DNA of 64,000 nucleotides from Candidatus Gastranaerophilales bacterium (GCA_905235155.1 CAJOKJ010000010.1:1-64000), one strand, 5' to 3'. Numbered from the stretch's first letter, positions 51,399-61,269 are shown. The notes: generated by a model not told the origin, from the sequence alone. Program-made: numbers and translations.

Positions 51399-52001
51399 AT
51401 GTTTCAAAGAAAATGCAAAATAACGTTTATTTGTCACGGTTCAACAATATATTTGGAAGACAACAGGTTTACTAATAAACTTGACCATCCGCCAATCAAT
51501 GAAAATGGAGAATCCGAAATAAAAAAAATCACGGATTTTATCAAAAAAAGAGGACTCAAAACCAATAAAATTTATTCAAGTCCTGCTTTATGCTGCACAC
51601 AAAGTACAGAAATTATTGCTAATGAATTAAAACAGGATTTTGAGACAATCAACGAATTAACAAACAGAAATTACGGTGATTGGAACGGTTTTACATTTGA
51701 CGAATTAACTAAAAAATATAAAGATAAGAATATTTCTGCCGATTGTCCCGAAAATGGCGAAGATATTAAAGATTTTCACAAAAGAATTAATGACATTTTA
51801 GCAGAAATTATTTCTAAAAATTTACGAGGAAGAATTATTATTGTTACTCATCCTGAGGTAATTCAGGCTGCAATTTGTAATGCACTTAAGATTCCGGCTG
51901 AAAATGAATATAAAATTTACATAAGACCCGGTTCTGCGACACAAATAAGTTATTTTACAGATTGGGCAAGTCTTGTTTATTCCGGTCATGTACCTATTTA
52001 G
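51399..52001 (+). CDS. Histidine phosphatase superfamily protein with a CHG motif
   Basis: A 200-residue phosphoglycerate-mutase-fold protein: ITFICHGSTIYLEDNRFTNK, IYSSPALCCTQSTEIIA, ELTNRNYGDWNG and the second histidine in IIIVTHPEVIQA. The first motif reads CHG instead of the near-universal RHG, so a phosphate-binding arginine is replaced. Activity may be reduced or altered. TATAAT lies about 17 nt before the ATG. Its stop is 10 nt before the GT-C gene start. Confidence 0.85.
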   Translation: MFQRKCKITFICHGSTIYLEDNRFTNKLDHPPINENGESEIKKITDFIKKRGLKTNKIYSSPALCCTQSTEIIANELKQDFETINELTNRNYGDWNGFTFDELTKKYKDKNISADCPENGEDIKDFHKRINDILAEIISKNLRGRIIIVTHPEVIQAAICNALKIPAENEYKIYIRPGSATQISYFTDWASLVYSGHVPI

Positions 52002-52011
52002 TGGAGAAAAT

Positions 52012-54168
52012 ATGCTTTTATTCGCTGTTTCATTCGTACTTGTATTTAGCTCAAGCTATTTTTTAGCATCTGTGTTTGCCGAAAAATCTTCTGAAAAAGG
52101 TTTTATTTACACGTTACTGATTGCCTTTGCACAAATTTTAGTTACAACGGAAAGTTTATCATTATTTCAACAGATAAAACCTGTTCCTTTTTTGATAATT
52201 AATATACTATTTTTAGTCTGTTCTCTGGTTATTTGGATTCAACAAAATCGACCTGTCTATAAAATTGATATAAAATGTTTTTTGCACAAGTTTTTTAATT
52301 CTGTGAAACTGGATAAATCTCTATTTATACTAAGTTTAGGCTGGATATTTTTTATAATTATATCCTTAATATTAATAGCAGCATTACCAACTTCCTCCGC
52401 AGATGCATTTGATTATCACGTAGTAAGATGTTATGACTGGCTAATTAATCATTCGCTTGCTCATTTTGAAACTGCTGATATAAGAATTAATGCGTTTCCG
52501 ATAAATTCAGAAGTTTTATATTTATGGATTCTGCTGTTTACAAAAAAACAACTTTTTTTGGGAAGCTTCTCTTTTGTTGGATACATTCTATTTTTAATAA
52601 GCATGTACCAAATTTTTAAATTAATCGGATATTCAATGCGGAGAACCTTATGGACATTGCTTATTATAAGCTCGTTTGCCTCCGTTGTAGTAATGGTTTC
52701 AGGAACAGAAACAGATTTAATTATAGCCGGATTAATTACAACTTCAATTTATTTGTTCACAAATGCAATAAAAAATAACTCAGATAACAAAACTCTTTTT
52801 ATGTCATCACTTGCCTACGCACTTGCAATTGGAACAAAGACACCTGCTATAATTTGTATTCCTGCTATTGCGTGTTTGTTTATATATTTGTCATTTAAGC
52901 ACAAAGATTTTAAAACATTATTAAAATTTATTGGTTTTGGAATTATTAGTTTTTTAATTTTTTCATCGTATAACTTTATATTTAATTTTATAGATTATGG
53001 TCATATCATGGGGACAAAAGGCTGTATTCTGACACATAAAAACCTATGGGGTATCAAAGGATTTTTTGCAAACATAATAAAGCATTTATTTTTATTGATT
53101 GATTTTTCAGGATTAAAACTTTTTGCATCACTGATTGATAAACTTGTATACTTAGAAAACTTCATATTAAAATCATTCCATTTATATAACATTCCTTGCG
53201 GAATATTTTGCGGAACATTTTATTTTAACATTACATTTATAGAACCGGGTATGGGCTGCGGTATATTAAGTTTTCTGCTTTTAATCCCATGCTGGCTTAT
53301 TTCTCTTATCTCACCATTATTTAACAAAAAGAGATTTATTAAAATACAAGGGGTATTTGCAGCACTTTTCATAATAAATCTTATAACCTTATCCTCCCTT
53401 ATTGTATTTATGACATTCAATACAAGATTTTTGACAAGTTTTATTTTAATTTCAGCACCAATGCTTGCTTGTTCTTATATAAAATCTAATAAAAATCCGC
53501 TAAAAATTTTATACATACTTATTGCACTATTCTACTTTATTGTTGCATCAACGAACCTTTTTGGACGTCCGTTTTTCAGACTTGCATATTCACTTGCAAA
53601 AACAAAATCATTAACTCAAGTTCGTTCATCAATATCATGCCTTAAATATGACAAAAGGGATTCGCATCTTGAAGAATGGTGTAACATTAATGCATTGCTT
53701 GATTCCAAATTCAATAATAAAAAATACAAAGTTTTATTTTTGCCTAAATTTTCAGAAAACATTATATATGCAAAAATAAAGCAAATGCAAGGATATGACT
53801 ACAATTTTATTAATGCGGAACATATAAAAGATATAAATATTGATGACTACGATGTTATTGTAATGTGCATAGGAGCACAACCCGTAACAAGTTTTGACAA
53901 GTATTCACCTGATAAAATTGATTACTACTTAACTACCAACAAAAAAGGACAGATACTTGAATATTATCCTATCGACAAAAATGCAGAAGTTGCCTGTTAT
54001 TATAGCGGAATAAGCGGTGTCATTTCAAAAGAAATGCACACTGAAAACGAAATACCGACAACAAAAGTTTGCAGTTTTACAACAAACTTTTTCAAAAATC
54101 ATCCTTTTGAATACAAATACAGAACCGACAAATACTATATTATTACAAATAAAAATACCTTTAATTAA
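52012..54168 (+). CDS. GT-C fold membrane glycosyltransferase (GT39/ArnT-like)
   Basis: ATG 52012 follows GTGGAG and gives 718 residues with about a dozen transmembrane helices, then a soluble C-terminal domain of about 200 residues. The first large extracytoplasmic loop has SSADAFDYHVVRCYDW, an acidic motif at the place where GT-C enzymes hold their catalytic aspartate, and AFPINSEVLYLWILL follows. Such enzymes move sugars from polyprenyl phosphate onto lipid or protein outside the membrane. Acceptor unknown. It converges on manC with a 4-nt overlap. Confidence 0.82.
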   Translation: MLLFAVSFVLVFSSSYFLASVFAEKSSEKGFIYTLLIAFAQILVTTESLSLFQQIKPVPFLIINILFLVCSLVIWIQQNRPVYKIDIKCFLHKFFNSVKLDKSLFILSLGWIFFIIISLILIAALPTSSADAFDYHVVRCYDWLINHSLAHFETADIRINAFPINSEVLYLWILLFTKKQLFLGSFSFVGYILFLISMYQIFKLIGYSMRRTLWTLLIISSFASVVVMVSGTETDLIIAGLITTSIYLFTNAIKNNSDNKTLFMSSLAYALAIGTKTPAIICIPAIACLFIYLSFKHKDFKTLLKFIGFGIISFLIFSSYNFIFNFIDYGHIMGTKGCILTHKNLWGIKGFFANIIKHLFLLIDFSGLKLFASLIDKLVYLENFILKSFHLYNIPCGIFCGTFYFNITFIEPGMGCGILSFLLLIPCWLISLISPLFNKKRFIKIQGVFAALFIINLITLSSLIVFMTFNTRFLTSFILISAPMLACSYIKSNKNPLKILYILIALFYFIVASTNLFGRPFFRLAYSLAKTKSLTQVRSSISCLKYDKRDSHLEEWCNINALLDSKFNNKKYKVLFLPKFSENIIYAKIKQMQGYDYNFINAEHIKDINIDDYDVIVMCIGAQPVTSFDKYSPDKIDYYLTTNKKGQILEYYPIDKNAEVACYYSGISGVISKEMHTENEIPTTKVCSFTTNFFKNHPFEYKYRTDKYYIITNKNTFN

Positions 54169-55559
54169 ACTCTTCCGTACATGTCTTGATACCTTACAAT
54201 ATCATCTTCGGAAAGGATATCACCCTTTTGTAGTTCAATAATTTCAACATCTTTATCTGAAAGATTTTGAAGAGAATGCTTTTCGCCAATAGCCAAGTCA
54301 ACACATTCACCAGCCTTAAGAGTTAAAGTTGCTTCACCCTTGATAACTGTTGCCGTTCCAACAGCAACAACCCAATGTTCAGCTCTGTGGTTATGAGATT
54401 GAATTGAAAGCTTTTGTCCCGGATTTACGTGTATTTTTTTAGTCAAATAGCCTTCACCTTCAGCAATTACAGTGTAAAAGCCCCAAGGTCTGTAAACTGT
54501 TTTATGAACTTTGTGAGTATCGTCATTTTTATTTTTTAATTCTTCGTATATTTTTTTCACGTCTTGACTTTTATCTGCTTTACAAGCAAGTATAGCATCT
54601 TCGGTTTCAACAATAATTGTATCCTCCAAACCTATTGTTGCAACGAGTTTTGATGATGAATAAGCCATTGTATTTTTTGAATTTACGTCAATAACTTTAC
54701 CTATAAAGACATTACCGTTATTATCCTTATTGCTTACATCATAAATCGCTTGCCAAGAACCTAAATCATTCCAATCACTCTCAAGTTTTACAAGTGCAAT
54801 TTTATCGGATTTTTCCATAACGGCATAATCTATTGAAATATTAGGCATTTTTTCAAATGAGGTATATGGAATTTCTGCTGACTTTGTAAAATCAAAATTC
54901 TTTAAATTTTCTGCTATTTCAGGATTTGCTTTTTGCAATTCTTCCATAAATACCGAAATTTTAAACATAAATATTCCGCCATTCCAATAATATGTACCTT
55001 CATCAATATATTTTTGAGCGGTTATTTCATCAGGTTTTTCAACAAATTGTTTAACTTTAAAACCGTCATGTAATTTTTCGTCTGTAACGTTAATATACCC
55101 ATATCCTGTTTCCGGATATGCAGGCTTAATACCAAATGTAACGATGTAACCTTCTTTTGCAAGCTTTTCGCCTCTTAAAACAGAAGTTTTAAATGCCGCT
55201 AAATCTTTTATCAAATGATCAGAAGGAACAACCAAAATAATCGGATCATCTTCTTTTGATTTTTGAGAAATATATTTTGCAGCAACAGCAATTGCAGGTG
55301 CGGTATTTCTGCCAATTGGTTCTGATAAGACAACGGCTTTTTCGGATTCGCTTTGGAGCTGAAATTTAACAATTGAAGAATGTTTTGTATTAGTGATACT
55401 TATAATATTTTCAGACGGAGTAAAACAAGCAACTCTGCTAAAAGTTGATTGTAATAAACTTTGCTCCATATTTAAATTTAAGAGTTGCTTTGGATAAAGA
55501 TCTCTTGATAATGGCCATAAACGACTTCCCGAACCACCTGCTAATATTAAACTGTACAT
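54165..55559 (-). CDS. manC: Mannose-1-phosphate guanylyltransferase / mannose-6-phosphate isomerase
   Basis: A 464-residue bifunctional protein. The nucleotidyltransferase half has LAGGSGSRLWPLSRDLYPKQ, PIGRNTAPAIAVAA, GYGYI and FVEKPD; the C-terminal cupin isomerase half has RPWGFY, GEGYLTKKIHVNPGQKLSIQ and HRAEHWVVAVGTA. It makes GDP-mannose for surface glycans. AAGGAG precedes the ATG. It faces the GT-C gene, consistent with an envelope-glycan locus. Confidence 0.96.
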   Translation of the reverse strand: MYSLILAGGSGSRLWPLSRDLYPKQLLNLNMEQSLLQSTFSRVACFTPSENIISITNTKHSSIVKFQLQSESEKAVVLSEPIGRNTAPAIAVAAKYISQKSKEDDPIILVVPSDHLIKDLAAFKTSVLRGEKLAKEGYIVTFGIKPAYPETGYGYINVTDEKLHDGFKVKQFVEKPDEITAQKYIDEGTYYWNGGIFMFKISVFMEELQKANPEIAENLKNFDFTKSAEIPYTSFEKMPNISIDYAVMEKSDKIALVKLESDWNDLGSWQAIYDVSNKDNNGNVFIGKVIDVNSKNTMAYSSSKLVATIGLEDTIIVETEDAILACKADKSQDVKKIYEELKNKNDDTHKVHKTVYRPWGFYTVIAEGEGYLTKKIHVNPGQKLSIQSHNHRAEHWVVAVGTATVIKGEATLTLKAGECVDLAIGEKHSLQNLSDKDVEIIELQKGDILSEDDIVRYQDMYGRV

Positions 55560-55936
55560 AAATTAAATCTCCTTAATTTTATTAAATCAATAATAACACA
55601 AAAATATCAACAGTATAATATGTTTACGTTTATTAAAAACAGAGGTTTAGAGGTTGAAAGGTTGAAGGGCTAAACTATTCAACTATTCAACTGTTCACGA
55701 CCTTGATATGTACAGCAATGGCAATTCACAACTCACAACTCACTATTCACAGTTCACTATTCATGTTTAACATGTTTTTTTTGCTTTTGTTACAGAAGTG
55801 TTACAGAAAATAATTATAAACAAATTTTAATCAAGTACTTGAATTTAGATTTTGTTTAAAATAATATTAATTTACAGGTTTTTATAAACCTATTGTTTTG
55901 CACTAAAAAATTATAAGAATATAGAGGAATGGAACA
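55560..55936. other. Repeat-bearing intergenic region upstream of rplS
   Basis: About 375 nt with no ORF. It holds GGTTGAA direct repeats (about 55648-55667), CTATTCAACTATTCAACTG, and a CACAACTCAC/CACTATTCAC stretch (55722-55764) that matches a segment inside rnhB. Nearer rplS is an AGGTTT/AAACCT hairpin (55876-55891) in what may be the L19 leader. GAGGAATGGA is the rplS ribosome site. Confidence 0.6.
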
Positions 55937-56293
55937 ATGAAAAATCCGATTATTGAAAGTTTAGAAAGCAACTACAAAAAGGCTGAAATACCTCAAATGA
56001 ATCCAGGAGATACAGTTAAAGTATTTGTAAGAATCGTTGAAGGTAACAAGGAAAGAACCCAAGCATTTGAAGGCACTATTATTAAAGATAGAGGCGAAGG
56101 TTTAAATAAAACTATCACTGTAAGAAAAGTATTTCAAGGTGTTGGTGTAGAACGTGTATTCTTAGTACACTCGCCAAGAATTGAAAAAATCCAAGTTCTT
56201 AGACGTGGTGATGTTAGACGTGCTAAATTATACTACTTAAGAGAACGTTCAGGTAAAGCAACTCGTATTAAGGAAAAAATTGAAAAAAGATAG
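55937..56293 (+). CDS. rplS: 50S ribosomal protein L19
   Basis: 118 residues, normal length, with [40 protein letters not shown] and the C-terminal [20 protein letters not shown]. It starts an operon with rbgA and rnhB, an arrangement common in many bacteria; rimM and trmD are not next to it. Confidence 0.97.
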   Translation: MKNPIIESLESNYKKAEIPQMNPGDTVKVFVRIVEGNKERTQAFEGTIIKDRGEGLNKTITVRKVFQGVGVERVFLVHSPRIEKIQVLRRGDVRRAKLYYLRERSGKATRIKEKIEKR

Positions 56294-57119
56294 TCATATT
56301 CACTGGTATCCGGGACATATTGCAAAGGCTGAAAGACAATTAAAAGAAAAATTAAATCTTTGTGATGTTGTTATCGAAGTCTTAGATGCAAGAATACCGT
56401 TTAGCAGTATGTACAACAATATCGAATCATTATTAGGCGGCAAACCCCGCCTAATTTTGTTAAATAAGGCTGATTTAACAGACAAGCAGGAACTAAAACT
56501 TTTTATTGAAAAAATAAAAGCAGAGTTTGACAATCCTGTTATGGTTACTGATGCAAAAAATTCTAAAGATCTTGCACCTATTGTAAAAAAAGTTCTTGAG
56601 CTGGCAGAGCCTAAAATTCAAGCACAAATGGCAAAAGGTCTGTTAAGACGCCCTGCAAGAGTTATGGTTGTTGGCATGCCAAATGTTGGTAAATCAAGTA
56701 TCATAAATAAATTAACCAAAACATCAAAAACAAAAGTTGGGGCAAAAGCAGGTGTTACTCGACAACAACAGTGGGTTAGAATAAACAAAGACCTTGATTT
56801 ACTTGATACTCCCGGAATTATTCCAATGCGTCAAGATGACCAATTTGCAGCAACAAAACTTGCATTTGTAAATTCCGTTTCAGAAAATGCTTATGATAAC
56901 GAAACTATTGCACAAGAACTTCTCAATATTCTTTCAAGAAAATATGAAGCACAATTGAAAGAATATTATAAAGTTGAAGATTTAACCCTTGAAAGTATTG
57001 CAAAAAGCAGAAATTGGATAGTTTCAGGCTCTGAACCCGACATAGAAAGAACTGCAACATTCATTTTAAAATATTTTAGAGATGGTAAGTTAGGAAAGTT
57101 TATACTTGATGAAATCTAA
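56280..57119 (+). CDS. rbgA: Ribosome biogenesis GTPase RbgA (YlqF)
   Basis: A 279-residue circularly permuted GTPase: G4 (LNKADL), G5-like (VTDAKN), then G1 ([14 protein letters not shown]) and G3 (DTPGII), with [14 protein letters not shown] at the N-terminus as in YlqF. It acts in late 50S assembly. The start is TTG, with AAGGA 6 nt upstream, overlapping the rplS end by 14 nt. Its 3' end overlaps rnhB. Confidence 0.94.
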   Translation: MKKDSHIHWYPGHIAKAERQLKEKLNLCDVVIEVLDARIPFSSMYNNIESLLGGKPRLILLNKADLTDKQELKLFIEKIKAEFDNPVMVTDAKNSKDLAPIVKKVLELAEPKIQAQMAKGLLRRPARVMVVGMPNVGKSSIINKLTKTSKTKVGAKAGVTRQQQWVRINKDLDLLDTPGIIPMRQDDQFAATKLAFVNSVSENAYDNETIAQELLNILSRKYEAQLKEYYKVEDLTLESIAKSRNWIVSGSEPDIERTATFILKYFRDGKLGKFILDEI

Positions 57120-57759
57120 TCATAATTTGTTTGAATTTGACGAACAACAGCCTTGCAAAATCTTAATAGGAACAGATGAAGCAGGCAGAGGTCCTGCTGC
57201 GGGCGGGGTTTTTGCATCTGCTGTTTATATTAATAATAGAGATATTGAAAAAGATTTGGGAAAGTTAGATGATTCAAAAAAATTAAAGCCAAATGTTCGT
57301 GATGAATTATATGATGTAATTTTAAAAAATACCATTAATTCAACCGTATGTATTGAAGTTGAAGAAATTGAAAAAACAAATATTTTAGCGTGCTCACTAA
57401 AAGCAATGAAACTGTCTTGCGAAAACGTAATCTCACAACTCACTACTCATAATTCACTACTCACAATAGTTGACGGCAATCAATTAATAAGGAATTATGA
57501 TTATCCACAAAAATTTGTAAAAAAAGGTGATGCAACATCTGCCTCAATTGCAGCAGCAAGTATTTTAGCAAAAGTTACACGTGACAGGTACATGGAAAAA
57601 CTTGATGAAGAATACCCCCAATATAACTGGAAAAATAACGCAGGTTATTTAACAAAAGAACATTCTGAAGCAATTTTAAAATATGGAATTACACCTTACC
57701 ACAGAAAGAAATTTTTACGAAATCTATTATCTGAAAATAAACAATTAAGTCTTTTATAG
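57109..57759 (+). CDS. rnhB: Ribonuclease HII with a repeat-derived insertion
   Basis: A 216-residue RNase HII. Catalytic residues are visible in IGTDEAGRGPAAGGV, DDSKKL, IVDGNQLI and GDATSASIAAASILAKVTRD. Between KLSCENV and IVDGN the protein carries ISQLTTHNSLLT, encoded by DNA that matches the CACAACTCAC repeat found upstream of rplS. Normal RNase HII has a shorter link here, so the repeat appears to have inserted in frame in a tolerant loop. ATG 57109 overlaps the end of rbgA by 11 nt. Confidence 0.94.
   Translation: MKSNHNLFEFDEQQPCKILIGTDEAGRGPAAGGVFASAVYINNRDIEKDLGKLDDSKKLKPNVRDELYDVILKNTINSTVCIEVEEIEKTNILACSLKAMKLSCENVISQLTTHNSLLTIVDGNQLIRNYDYPQKFVKKGDATSASIAAASILAKVTRDRYMEKLDEEYPQYNWKNNAGYLTKEHSEAILKYGITPYHRKKFLRNLLSENKQLSLL
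57431..57469. repeat. CACAACTCAC-type repeat inside rnhB
   Basis: About 39 nt composed of CACAACTCACTACTCAT/AATTCACTACTCAC units, the same repeat type as at 55722-55764. It keeps the rnhB frame open. Confidence 0.6.
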
Positions 57760-57810
57760 GATTAAAAAGTCTGTTAATCATAATATACTTGTAAAAAGAA
57801 AGAGGTAAGT

Positions 57811-58083
57811 ATGGTTTCCAGTATTTTTAATCACGGATATTCAACAAGTTACTTTTTAAGACCGCTAACAAAAGAGTATAACAGCATAAAAGTTGAATGT
57901 ACCGACAAAAATTCTTTCAAAGAACCTGACTGGATGAAAAATAATTCAGAAGAAATTGAGAAAATTGACCAAAATAAAGATTACAAAATAACACTTAATG
58001 AACTAAAATCATTTCAGTTTAAGTCTGAAATAATGGAAAAGATTACAAAAGAACTTGATAATTTTAATACAAAGCGTTTTTAA
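57811..58083 (+). CDS. Small protein with one EF-hand-like loop
   Basis: A 90-residue protein with AAAGAGG before its ATG. IEKIDQNKDYKITLNELKSF contains a canonical 12-residue calcium loop (D-x-N-x-D-x-K-I-x-x-x-E) except for tyrosine at the usual glycine. Such single EF-hands occur in bacterial calcium-binding and dockerin-like proteins. No signal peptide is seen. It overlaps the end of rsmI by 20 nt, tail to tail. Confidence 0.75.
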   Translation: MVSSIFNHGYSTSYFLRPLTKEYNSIKVECTDKNSFKEPDWMKNNSEEIEKIDQNKDYKITLNELKSFQFKSEIMEKITKELDNFNTKRF

Positions 58084-58867
58084 TTTCATTTTTATTAAGG
58101 TTATACAAAGATGAGAGAATTTCTGCAATTTCTTTTGATTTAAAACCTTTTGATTTTAAAGCTTCAATTTTATCACGCATGTCTGAAAGTTCGTCAGATT
58201 TAACAGCAAATGTCATTGCAACAATCTCTCCCTTTACTTCGTCTGAAAAATGTTCTATCACTTTTTCAATATAATCAATAAAAATTTCTTCAAAAAGCTT
58301 TGTAAGTTCCCTGCCAACTGCAACCTTTATATTAGGAGAAACATCTTTTATAATCTGTAATGACTTCACGATACGATTTGGTGAATCGTAAAAAACCATA
58401 TTTGTATATTTATGCTTTAAATATATATCTCGAATTTGTTTATCAGTTTTAGGTAAAAAACCAATAAAGGTATATTCTTCTGTATCTCTTGGTACTTGTG
58501 ATAAAAATGTTGAAACTGCACAAGAACCGGTTAAAGAAGTAACAGTAATATTATTTTTTTGCAATTCTTCAAGCAAAATATTACCAGGATCGCAAATTAA
58601 TGGAGTTCCGGCATCAGACACCAATGCAATTCTTTTGCCACTCTCAATCTCTGATAAAATTAAATCTACTCTTTCACGCTCGTTATATTTATGATAAGAA
58701 ATAGTCTTAGTTTTGATATCGTAATGGTTTAAAAGCTTTTGCGTTACACGTGAATCCTCACAAGCAATTAAATCAACTTCTTTCAAGATTTCAATTGCCC
58801 TTAAAGTAATATCTTTAATATTTCCTATCGGTGTAGGTACAATATAAAATTGAAATTTCCTTGTCAT
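58064..58867 (-). CDS. rsmI: 16S rRNA 2'-O-methyltransferase (C1402)
   Basis: 267 residues with the SAM-dependent tetrapyrrole-methylase fold: FYIVPTPIGNIKDITLRAIE, CEDSRVTQKLL, SDAGTPLICDPG, and GFLPKT. With RsmH it modifies C1402 of 16S rRNA, and both are in this window. ATG 58867 is preferred to the TTG at 58882 because TATAAT spans that TTG region and ends exactly 6 nt before 58867; no Shine-Dalgarno is present, so the mRNA may be leaderless. Confidence 0.93.
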   Translation of the reverse strand: MTRKFQFYIVPTPIGNIKDITLRAIEILKEVDLIACEDSRVTQKLLNHYDIKTKTISYHKYNERERVDLILSEIESGKRIALVSDAGTPLICDPGNILLEELQKNNITVTSLTGSCAVSTFLSQVPRDTEEYTFIGFLPKTDKQIRDIYLKHKYTNMVFYDSPNRIVKSLQIIKDVSPNIKVAVGRELTKLFEEIFIDYIEKVIEHFSDEVKGEIVAMTFAVKSDELSDMRDKIEALKSKGFKSKEIAEILSSLYNLNKNEIKNALY

Positions 58868-58887
58868 AAATAAATTATACAATAAAA

Positions 58888-59793
58888 CTATTTTTTAGAT
58901 GTTTTTTCATCAAAATAGCCCACTATTGAACGGAAATTATCCATAAATTTATCGTAATCAAGTTTGATTACTTTCGGCATTTTTTCAATGTCGTCTTGAA
59001 CTTTAATTTCTTTATCAGATACCCTTTCATTTTTTAAATCATTTTTTAATTCTTCAAGACTTTCATTATCAGATAAATCTACATATCTAGGATTAACCAG
59101 ATGAACTTCTTTTTTATCACTGTCTACTTTTTTGATAACGTAGTAATGCATCTTTCCAATACCGTCATGACAATTCATCATTTTTGAACCTGCAACAAAA
59201 CTATGATGATTCATTGGCATACTGCCAATTTTATCAAGTAATTGTATTGTTTCTGATTTTTTTGAAGAAAGAGGTAATATACCGTCATCTCCGATGCTTA
59301 TAGGTTTTTTACCCGTTAAAGTTTCCATATAAACACTTGCAAGATTACCTTCCAGAGGATTGCTGTATCCAAACAATCTTAAATATAGAGGTTTTGCATC
59401 TTTTTGATCTTGAATAACATCAGAAGTCGCAGTTTCAACGCTGCCTGTTGGGTTAAATCTGCTTCTTCCTGTTGCAACTTCGTACTTATCACCGTTACTT
59501 ATTGAGTATACATTATCACGGTCATATTTATTAAACCGAACTTCAAAAGTATCACCATCAGGAGATGTTTTTATACTTTGTTTTAGCATTTGCTTACCAA
59601 ATCCACTCTTTGCAAGTGCCTTTAACGTTGATACAAGGTAGCAATCCGAACGCATTAATTGCGGAGTGGCTAAAATATCTTTTATTTGACCTTTTGTTAT
59701 CTTTTTATACCCTTCAGAATACTCACTTTTAGGGCCGTTGTAATTATTTGCATTTACATCTTGCGATGTTGATGTATAACCTACTGAAATCAT
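58888..59793 (-). CDS. Calpain-like C2 cysteine peptidase candidate
   Basis: A 301-residue protein from ATG 59793. The triad pattern of calpain-type proteases is visible: LMRSDCYLVSTLKALAKSGF (nucleophile cysteine before a helix), FEVRFNKY, then MHYYVIKKV (histidine) and VHLVNPRY (asparagine followed by Pro). The glutamine of the oxyanion hole may be that in ILATPQLMRSDC. No signal peptide is seen; an alternative TTG start at 59859 would add an unlikely hydrophobic segment overlapping the upstream gene. Substrate unknown. Confidence 0.72.
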   Translation of the reverse strand: MISVGYTSTSQDVNANNYNGPKSEYSEGYKKITKGQIKDILATPQLMRSDCYLVSTLKALAKSGFGKQMLKQSIKTSPDGDTFEVRFNKYDRDNVYSISNGDKYEVATGRSRFNPTGSVETATSDVIQDQKDAKPLYLRLFGYSNPLEGNLASVYMETLTGKKPISIGDDGILPLSSKKSETIQLLDKIGSMPMNHHSFVAGSKMMNCHDGIGKMHYYVIKKVDSDKKEVHLVNPRYVDLSDNESLEELKNDLKNERVSDKEIKVQDDIEKMPKVIKLDYDKFMDNFRSIVGYFDEKTSKK

Positions 59794-59843
59794 ACTAATA
59801 TAAAACAAATAAAATTTAATAATTGCCCTAGTACTAAAAACTA

Positions 59844-60377
59844 TTAAATAATAACCCAATCAACAAGCGGTCTTATTTCTCCCATTTCTCCATCAAAATC
59901 TTTTAAAATTTCATCTATATTTAAATTTTCCTTTATTGGTTCTGTTGAAAAAACTCCGTCATTGAAAACTTTTGAATAATTCAACCCTTTATTAGCACAA
60001 TATGGAACATTTACCGTGCCGTCTTTTTTTAGATATGCAAGACCGTGCGTTCTGCAAGTTAAACCTCTGTGAGAATAAACAGAACACAAACCGTCAATCA
60101 AAAACGGACATTGATATTCAAAACACTCTCCCTCAAAATTTTCTTTTTGTTTTTTTAATTTCAAAATATTTTCTTTAATTATCAATTTAAGATTTTCCGG
60201 TAGCCTTGCAAATTCTTCCATTAAATATCCCATTTCTATCCAAGAAAAAGGATATTCACCAATTTCACAACAAGCAGAGCAGCCTTCATGACAATATATA
60301 TATTCCGAATTTTCTTCAAAATATTTATCTATTTTTTTTTGAAACTCTTTTATAAATACATCATATTTTTTTAGCAT
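59844..60377 (-). CDS. YkgJ-family cysteine-cluster protein
   Basis: A 177-residue protein with CHEGCSACCEIGEYPFSW and, later, CPFLIDGLCSVYSHRGLTCRTHG, the full YkgJ zinc/iron-chelating pattern. This is the second member in the window. Function of the family is unknown. It lies directly upstream of the calpain-like gene, same strand. Confidence 0.88.
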   Translation of the reverse strand: MLKKYDVFIKEFQKKIDKYFEENSEYIYCHEGCSACCEIGEYPFSWIEMGYLMEEFARLPENLKLIIKENILKLKKQKENFEGECFEYQCPFLIDGLCSVYSHRGLTCRTHGLAYLKKDGTVNVPYCANKGLNYSKVFNDGVFSTEPIKENLNIDEILKDFDGEMGEIRPLVDWVII

Positions 60378-60432
60378 ATAAAAATTTTAACATAAATTTG
60401 CAAAAAGCATTTTTAATAAATATAATAAATTT

Positions 60433-61269
60433 ATGGAAAAAAAATGCAGATTATGCAACAGCAAAAATATAAAATTAATAAAAAACGGAGTGAGAGATAA
60501 CAAAAATATTGATGTTTTCAAATGCCTAAATTGCGGACTTGAATTTTTATCAAATACACAGCAAGCAGATGAAAAATATTATGAACAAGGACAAATGCAT
60601 TCATCATATAACCTAAATAATTGGTTAAAAAACACTTTAGCCGATGATAAAAGAAGGGCTTATTTTTTGCGTAAGTATATAAAAAACAAAGATATTCTTG
60701 ATTTTGGAACAGGAAACGGAGGTTTCTTAATACAAGCAAAAAAATATGCAAAAAGTGTAAGCGGATGCGATTTAGATAAATCTTTAAACGAACACTACAA
60801 AAAAAATAACCTTGAAGTTAAAAACTCCTTGAAAGAGTTTAACGAAAAATTTGATATTATCACAATGTTTCATGTTTTAGAACATATTGAAAACCCTGAA
60901 CCTATAATAACAAGTATTAAAGAACATTTAAAACCAAACGGAAAATTGATTATAGAAATACCTAATTCGGAAGATGCACTTTTAACACTTTATAAATCAG
61001 AAGCCTTCAAAAATTTTACATATTGGAGCTGTCATTTATACGCATACAATTCTATGAATTTGCAAAGACTACTAAAACCAATTGTAAAAGTAAATAAAAT
61101 TATACACATTCAAAGGTATCCATACACCAACCATATAGGTTGGCTTACTGATAAAAAAGCAGGCGGACACAAAAGGTATCCTACAAATAAAATCCTAAAC
61201 TACGTATACACAATATTTTTAAAATTAACAAAAAAAACAGATACATTGCTGGTAATTGCTTCTTGCTAA
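60433..61269 (+). CDS. SAM-dependent methyltransferase with N-terminal zinc ribbon
   Basis: 278 residues. An N-terminal zinc ribbon (CRLCNSKNIKL and CLNCGLEFL) precedes a class I methyltransferase: ILDFGTGNGGFLIQAKKYA is motif I, and FDIITMFHVLEHIENPEPII with LKPNGKLIIEIPN are motifs IV-VI. Proteins of this layout usually methylate sugars or other small molecules in surface polysaccharide pathways. TATAAT ends exactly 6 nt before the ATG and no Shine-Dalgarno is present. Confidence 0.9.
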   Translation: MEKKCRLCNSKNIKLIKNGVRDNKNIDVFKCLNCGLEFLSNTQQADEKYYEQGQMHSSYNLNNWLKNTLADDKRRAYFLRKYIKNKDILDFGTGNGGFLIQAKKYAKSVSGCDLDKSLNEHYKKNNLEVKNSLKEFNEKFDIITMFHVLEHIENPEPIITSIKEHLKPNGKLIIEIPNSEDALLTLYKSEAFKNFTYWSCHLYAYNSMNLQRLLKPIVKVNKIIHIQRYPYTNHIGWLTDKKAGGHKRYPTNKILNYVYTIFLKLTKKTDTLLVIASC

